This document shows positions 13,575 through 16,090 of a stretch of DNA of 16,090 bases, one piece after another (the stretch's first letter is position 1; the number at the start of each line of letters is the position of its first letter). The DNA lies in contig CAYYZY010000178.1 in the NCBI GenBank assembly GCA_964475955.1, positions 1-16,090 of the forward strand, written 5' to 3'. Origin of the DNA: DATKZH01 sp964475955 (GTDB lineage Bacteria; Planctomycetota; Planctomycetia; Pirellulales; Thermoguttaceae). Both the position numbers and the translations under genes were made by a program. The notes beneath the pieces are model-generated. The model had not been told where the DNA came from. It worked only from the letters and a program-made list of their open reading frames with translations, and did not search any database.

Positions 13575-14705
13575 ATGACCATACGACGCAACCACGAAAC
13601 GTCGGCCCCGGAAGGCTCGCTGCCCGACGCGGCGTGGCTGCGCAGCTTTCGCCGGCGCCTGCTCGCCTGGTACGCCGGGCACGCCCGCGACCTGCCGTGG
13701 CGTCGCAGCCGGGATGCTTATCGCGTCTGGGTGAGCGAGATCATGCTCCAGCAGACGCAAGTCGAGACCGTCCGCCCCTATTTCGCGCGGTTCCTCGACA
13801 GCTTCCCTTCCATCGAGGCACTCGCCCGAGCCGATGAGCAGGAAGTGCTGCGCCATTGGGAAGGGCTCGGCTACTACCGCCGGGCGCGCCAGCTCCACCG
13901 GGCCGCGCGAGTCGTCGTCGAGGAGCACGGCGGCCGATTCCCGCGCGACGCCCACACGGTGCGCAGCCTGCCGGGCGTCGGCCGCTACACGGCCGGGGCC
14001 ATCCTCTCGATCGCCTTCGACGCGCGCGAGCCGATCCTCGAAGCGAACACGGCGCGACTGCACTGCCGACTGCTGGCCTATCGCGAAGCCCCCGCCGCGG
14101 CGGCCGGCCAGCGCCTGCTGTGGGCGATGGCCGAACGCGTGCTGCCGCGGCGCGAGCCGGGCCGTTTCAACCAGGCGCTGATGGAACTGGGAAGCCAGGT
14201 GTGTACCGCCCGGAGGCCGCGGTGCGAGGAATGCCCCGTGAAGACACTGTGCGGCGCCTTTGCCCAAGGGGCGCAGGAGAGCATCCCGCAGCCCAAGGGC
14301 AGGCCGCGCTATGAGGAGCGTCACGAAGTGGCTGTGCTCGTGCGGCGCCGCGGCCGCGTGCTGCTGGTCCGCTGTGCCGACGACGGGCGCTGGGCCGGCC
14401 TTTGGGACTTCCCGCGGTTTCCAGCGCACGGTAACGGGTCGGGCGCGGTTCGCCGCGAACTGGTCGACGAGGTCGAGAAGCGAACCGGCGTGCGCGTCGA
14501 GCCGGGCGCGCACCTGGAGACGCTCAAGCACGGCGTCACCCGCTTCCGCATCACGCTCGACTGCTACGAAGCCCGATACGTTTCCGGGCCGCCGGGCAAG
14601 GTCGACCCGGCCCGGATGCGCTGGCTCCGCCCGGCGGAACTCGAGACCTACCCGTTGAACACCACGGGACGCAAGCTGAGCCGGCTGGCCGGGCGGACCG
14701 CGTGA
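13575..14705 (+). CDS. mutY: A/G-specific adenine DNA glycosylase MutY
   Basis: The 376-residue enzyme removes adenine mispaired with 8-oxoguanine or guanine in base-excision repair. It shows DLPWRRSRDAYRVWVSEIMLQ with catalytic Glu55, helix-hairpin-helix LPGVGRYTAG (132-141), and the 4Fe-4S ligands C210-x6-C217-x2-C220-x5-C226. A C-terminal Nudix-like 8-oxoG recognition domain starts near 255, with VLLVRCADDGRWAGLWDFPRF and LKHGVTRFRI. The usual catalytic Asp in the [LV]DGN motif is replaced: the residue is Glu156 in ILEANTARL. ATG 13575 is chosen because it lies downstream of the promoter; upstream codons give only basic low-complexity sequence. An AAGGA stands close to the start. The gene is monocistronic, with a hairpin at its stop codon. 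Confidence 0.95.
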   Translation: MTIRRNHETSAPEGSLPDAAWLRSFRRRLLAWYAGHARDLPWRRSRDAYRVWVSEIMLQQTQVETVRPYFARFLDSFPSIEALARADEQEVLRHWEGLGYYRRARQLHRAARVVVEEHGGRFPRDAHTVRSLPGVGRYTAGAILSIAFDAREPILEANTARLHCRLLAYREAPAAAAGQRLLWAMAERVLPRREPGRFNQALMELGSQVCTARRPRCEECPVKTLCGAFAQGAQESIPQPKGRPRYEERHEVAVLVRRRGRVLLVRCADDGRWAGLWDFPRFPAHGNGSGAVRRELVDEVEKRTGVRVEPGAHLETLKHGVTRFRITLDCYEARYVSGPPGKVDPARMRWLRPAELETYPLNTTGRKLSRLAGRTA

Positions 14706-14731
14706 CACGGCCCCGGGCGGCCGGGCGTGTC
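14704..14731 (+). terminator. Hairpin at the mutY stop codon, possible terminator
   Basis: GACACG (14704-14709) pairs with CGTGTC (14726-14731), and inner C/G runs can add three or four pairs. It begins within the TGA stop and is followed by a C run, not T. It could stop or stabilise the 3' end, but is not a classical intrinsic terminator. Confidence 0.4.
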
Positions 14732-14847
14732 CCCCCCCGCGGCCACCATGGACTGCGCCCCTTTCGACGAAGTCGACTTTCGCAATCGGCGGTTGGGGCT
14801 GCATCTGGCCCGCACGTCCGGCGCATCCGGCAAATCCCCTTCCCGGT

Positions 14848-14876
14848 TTGACTGATCGGAAAATGCGTCGTAGGCT
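14848..14876 (+). promoter_or_regulatory. Sigma-70-like promoter for the response regulator
   Basis: TTGACT (14848-14853) and TAGGCT (14871-14876) are 17 bases apart. Transcription would start near 14883, 80 bases before ATG 14963. A TTGACA at 14902-14907 has no -10 box at the proper distance. Confidence 0.45.
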
Positions 14877-14962
14877 TGCTTGTCGCCGGGACAAGGAGTT
14901 CTTGACAGGAGGGAACGGCGCTCGGAGCCCCCGGGTGCGCTCCCCGCACGCGACTTACTCCG

Positions 14963-15406
14963 ATGGGTATGATGGAACTACTGGAACAGCCGGAGCTTGC
15001 CTCGCAGGACACGGGCGAACGAGAAACGATTCTCCTGGTCGACGACGATGAGGCGATGCGCGACGTGCTGTCGCGACGCCTCGAGCAGCAGGGCTTCGAG
15101 ACCGTGACGGCCGACACCGGCGCGGCGGGCGTGGCTGCGGCCCAACGCGTGCTGCCCTCGCTCATCGTGCTCGACCTGCGCCTTCCCGATACCGACGGGT
15201 TCACCGTCTGTCAGCGTTTGGTCGATTCCACGGCGACCTGCCACATCCCCGTGATCATCCTCAGCGGGATGGAACGCCCCGACATCGTGCGCCGCTCGCG
15301 CGCGGCCGGGTGCAGTTTCTTCGTGCGCAAGCCCTACGACCCGAACGCCTTGCTGGTGCTGATCCGCCAGGCGCTCGACGAGCGCAAGGCCTGGACCGGC
15401 TCGTAA
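14963..15406 (+). CDS. Single-domain response regulator (receiver only)
   Basis: The 147-residue protein is a stand-alone CheY-like receiver. The acidic pocket is D27-D28-D29 (ILLVDDDEAM), the phospho-acceptor is D71 (LIVLDLRLPDTDG), the Ser/Thr switch is S101 (VIILSGM) and the conserved Lys is K123 (FVRKPYDP). About 20 N-terminal residues precede the fold, and only a short tail (RKAWTGS) follows, so there is no DNA-binding or enzymatic output domain. Such proteins signal through protein contact or phosphorelay. No histidine kinase is adjacent, so the partner is elsewhere. ATG 14963 is followed by two more in-frame ATGs (14969, 14972); none has a good ribosome-binding site. Downstream lie three hairpins and then a new promoter, so it is probably transcribed alone. 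Confidence 0.92.
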   Translation: MGMMELLEQPELASQDTGERETILLVDDDEAMRDVLSRRLEQQGFETVTADTGAAGVAAAQRVLPSLIVLDLRLPDTDGFTVCQRLVDSTATCHIPVIILSGMERPDIVRRSRAAGCSFFVRKPYDPNALLVLIRQALDERKAWTGS

Positions 15407-15436
15407 GCTGGCGATTGCCTCAGGGCAGGGGGCACG

Positions 15437-15485
15437 CCCCACCACTGTGGGGGGGCTCGCCGCAGGGTGCGGAATGCGCCGCACC
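15437..15485 (+). terminator. Tandem hairpins after the response regulator
   Basis: CCCCAC-cact-GTGGGG (15437-15452) is a 6-bp stem with a four-base loop. GGTGCGG-aatgcg-CCGCACC (15466-15485) is a 7-bp stem with a six-base loop. They begin about 30 bases after the response regulator stop and end before the next promoter. There is no T run, so intrinsic termination is uncertain; they could also be 3'-end stabilisers. Confidence 0.45.
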
Positions 15486-15498
15486 GCGCACCCCCCTC

Positions 15499-15528
15499 TT
15501 GCCGAATCGCGTAGACTTCGGCTATATT
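15499..15528 (+). promoter_or_regulatory. Sigma-70-like promoter for the tiny basic protein
   Basis: TTGCCG (15499-15504) and TATATT (15523-15528) are separated by 18 bases. Transcription near 15535 would make a leader of about 190 bases before GTG 15725. The surroundings are clearly more AT-rich than neighbouring sequence. Confidence 0.5.
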
Positions 15529-15595
15529 GCCAGCTTGCTCGGGTCGCACTAAGCGCACTCCTTGGTGGCGTTAGCCGAGCAACTCGCGGGTGTTG

Positions 15596-15678
15596 CGCTT
15601 CGCTCGTCCCCGTCCGACTTGCGGCGCGGACGAGCAGCGGCACGCGACATGCGAATTCGATCTGGGCGGACGAGCAGC
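15596..15678 (+). promoter_or_regulatory. Leader RNA with two alternative pairings
   Basis: GCTCGTCC (15602-15609) can pair with GGACGAGC at 15628-15635, extended by CGCT (15596-15599) with AGCG (15636-15639) across a two-base bulge. The same 5' arm can instead pair with a second GGACGAGC at 15668-15675. The two 3' arms belong to a perfect 13-bp direct repeat, GCGGACGAGCAGC, at 15626-15638 and 15666-15678. The element lies between the promoter and the tiny basic protein. Switching between the two pairings is inference. Confidence 0.5.
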
Positions 15679-15724
15679 CGACAATTGGGGATTACGCATT
15701 ATACGAACCTGGATGGAGAACTGC

Positions 15725-15814
15725 GTGGGAACGAAAAGAACGGGGAAAGGCCGACGCAAGATCGGCCGCAAGAAGCGTCGTATGCGGGCCAAGATCCGGC
15801 ACCGCAAAGACTGA
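15725..15814 (+). CDS. Tiny, highly basic 29-residue protein, ribosomal-protein-like in composition
   Basis: The predicted 29-residue protein has 16 Lys/Arg plus one His: MGTKRTGKGRRKIG followed by a KKRRMRAKIRHRK core, ending in Asp before TGA. GTG 15725 is chosen because GGAG (15715-15718) lies six bases upstream. An in-frame ATG at 15713 would give 33 residues but would itself contain the ribosome-binding site, and longer in-frame starts back to 15590 add Cys-rich sequence of unlikely merit. The composition recalls very small ribosomal proteins such as bTHX and bS22/COX24-like proteins, which bind rRNA, but no specific match can be confirmed by eye. It has its own promoter and a structured leader. 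It could be a lineage-specific ribosomal or RNA-binding protein; a chance open frame is possible but less likely given the ordered signals. Confidence 0.65.
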   Translation: MGTKRTGKGRRKIGRKKRRMRAKIRHRKD

Positions 15815-16090
15815 TCACGCCTTTAGCCGGAGTTCCCGGCACGCGAAACGTCCTCCTCGCGCGAGCCGGCCGGCCCTTGATTGACGCCCCCCGCGCACCC
15901 GGCGTGCGCCGATACGTGCGCCCCCGGTACGCCGACCCGCCTGACGGTCACCCGCGCGACGGTTCGCATCCTACTGAACTGCCCGCGCGCACGCGCATCC
16001 TCCGGCCCGTGGCGTGGCTCGCCCCGGGCGGGTCGCTGCGCCGGCGACAATCGGTGCTTCGGCACCGTCGGCGGGCCCCCGCGCCAGCGG
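15815..16090. other. Terminal non-coding stretch with a TTCG-loop hairpin
   Basis: No gene is recognised; a minus-strand frame (15823-16065) is Arg/Gly/Ala-rich with no domain. CGGTGC-TTCG-GCACCG (16052-16067) forms a 6-bp stem closed by the very stable UUCG tetraloop. It lies about 240 bases after the tiny gene and lacks a T run, so it may belong to a structured RNA or gene beyond the window. Confidence 0.4.

Noticed and set aside
13143..14894. 583-residue minus-strand open frame across mutY
   Set aside because: mutY on the plus strand is unambiguous; the antisense product is low-complexity and has no domain.
14902..14907. Consensus TTGACA upstream of the response regulator
   Set aside because: No acceptable -10 hexamer lies 16-18 bases downstream; the TTGACT/TAGGCT pair at 14848-14876 is better spaced.
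15823..16065. 80-residue minus-strand open frame at the right edge
   Set aside because: No ribosome-binding site, signal or domain; composition is typical of a chance GC-rich frame.

Overview
The window is a high-GC bacterial chromosome segment that most resembles a member of the Planctomycetota. This is an inference from gene content: a secreted alkaline-ceramidase-like hydrolase, a secreted heparinase II/III-like protein, an exported transglutaminase-like protein with Fn3/Ig modules, a xylose-isomerase-like epimerase, and a small exported protein with a carboxypeptidase-regulatory-like domain. There is no rRNA or tRNA gene, no CRISPR array, no transposase and no phage gene.

Layout, left to right. 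Bases 1-507 hold no convincing gene: a terminator-like hairpin with a T run, then several GC-rich hairpins. 508-2253 (+) is the ceramidase-like hydrolase. A left-handed beta-helix acyltransferase follows (+, to 2923); its N-terminal homology runs back into the hydrolase gene without a standard start codon. Convergent to these is a two-gene operon on the minus strand: a GlcD-like FAD oxidase (5580-4189) followed at once (TAA then GTG) by a GlcF-like Fe-S subunit (4188-2869). 5817-8546 (+) is the transglutaminase/Fn3/Ig protein. On the minus strand come the heparinase-like gene (11866-9467) and the sugar isomerase/epimerase (9262-8420), separated by about 200 bases of palindromic repeats. The small exported protein (12876-12319, -) is divergent from mutY (13575-14705, +). 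A receiver-only response regulator (14963-15406, +) and a tiny, extremely basic protein (15725-15814, +) close the window.

How the genes may work together. GlcD and GlcF should form one membrane-peripheral 2-hydroxyacid (D-lactate or glycolate) dehydrogenase feeding electrons to quinone or cytochrome. The heparinase-like protein, the epimerase and the transglutaminase-like protein fit uptake and breakdown of complex glycans or work at the cell surface, but no transporter, sulfatase or regulator is present to prove it. The hydrolase/acyltransferase pair overlaps and is probably co-translated; a shared substrate is speculation.

The most interesting unexplained parts are: (i) the tiny 29-residue basic protein behind a promoter and a roughly 190-base leader with two mutually exclusive pairings; (ii) the nested palindrome at 9339-9442 and the adjacent two 33-base hairpin repeats with compensatory changes; (iii) the apparent ATC start of the acyltransferase; (iv) the structured 5' region at 1-507. 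No wholly new multi-gene system can be claimed from the sequence alone.
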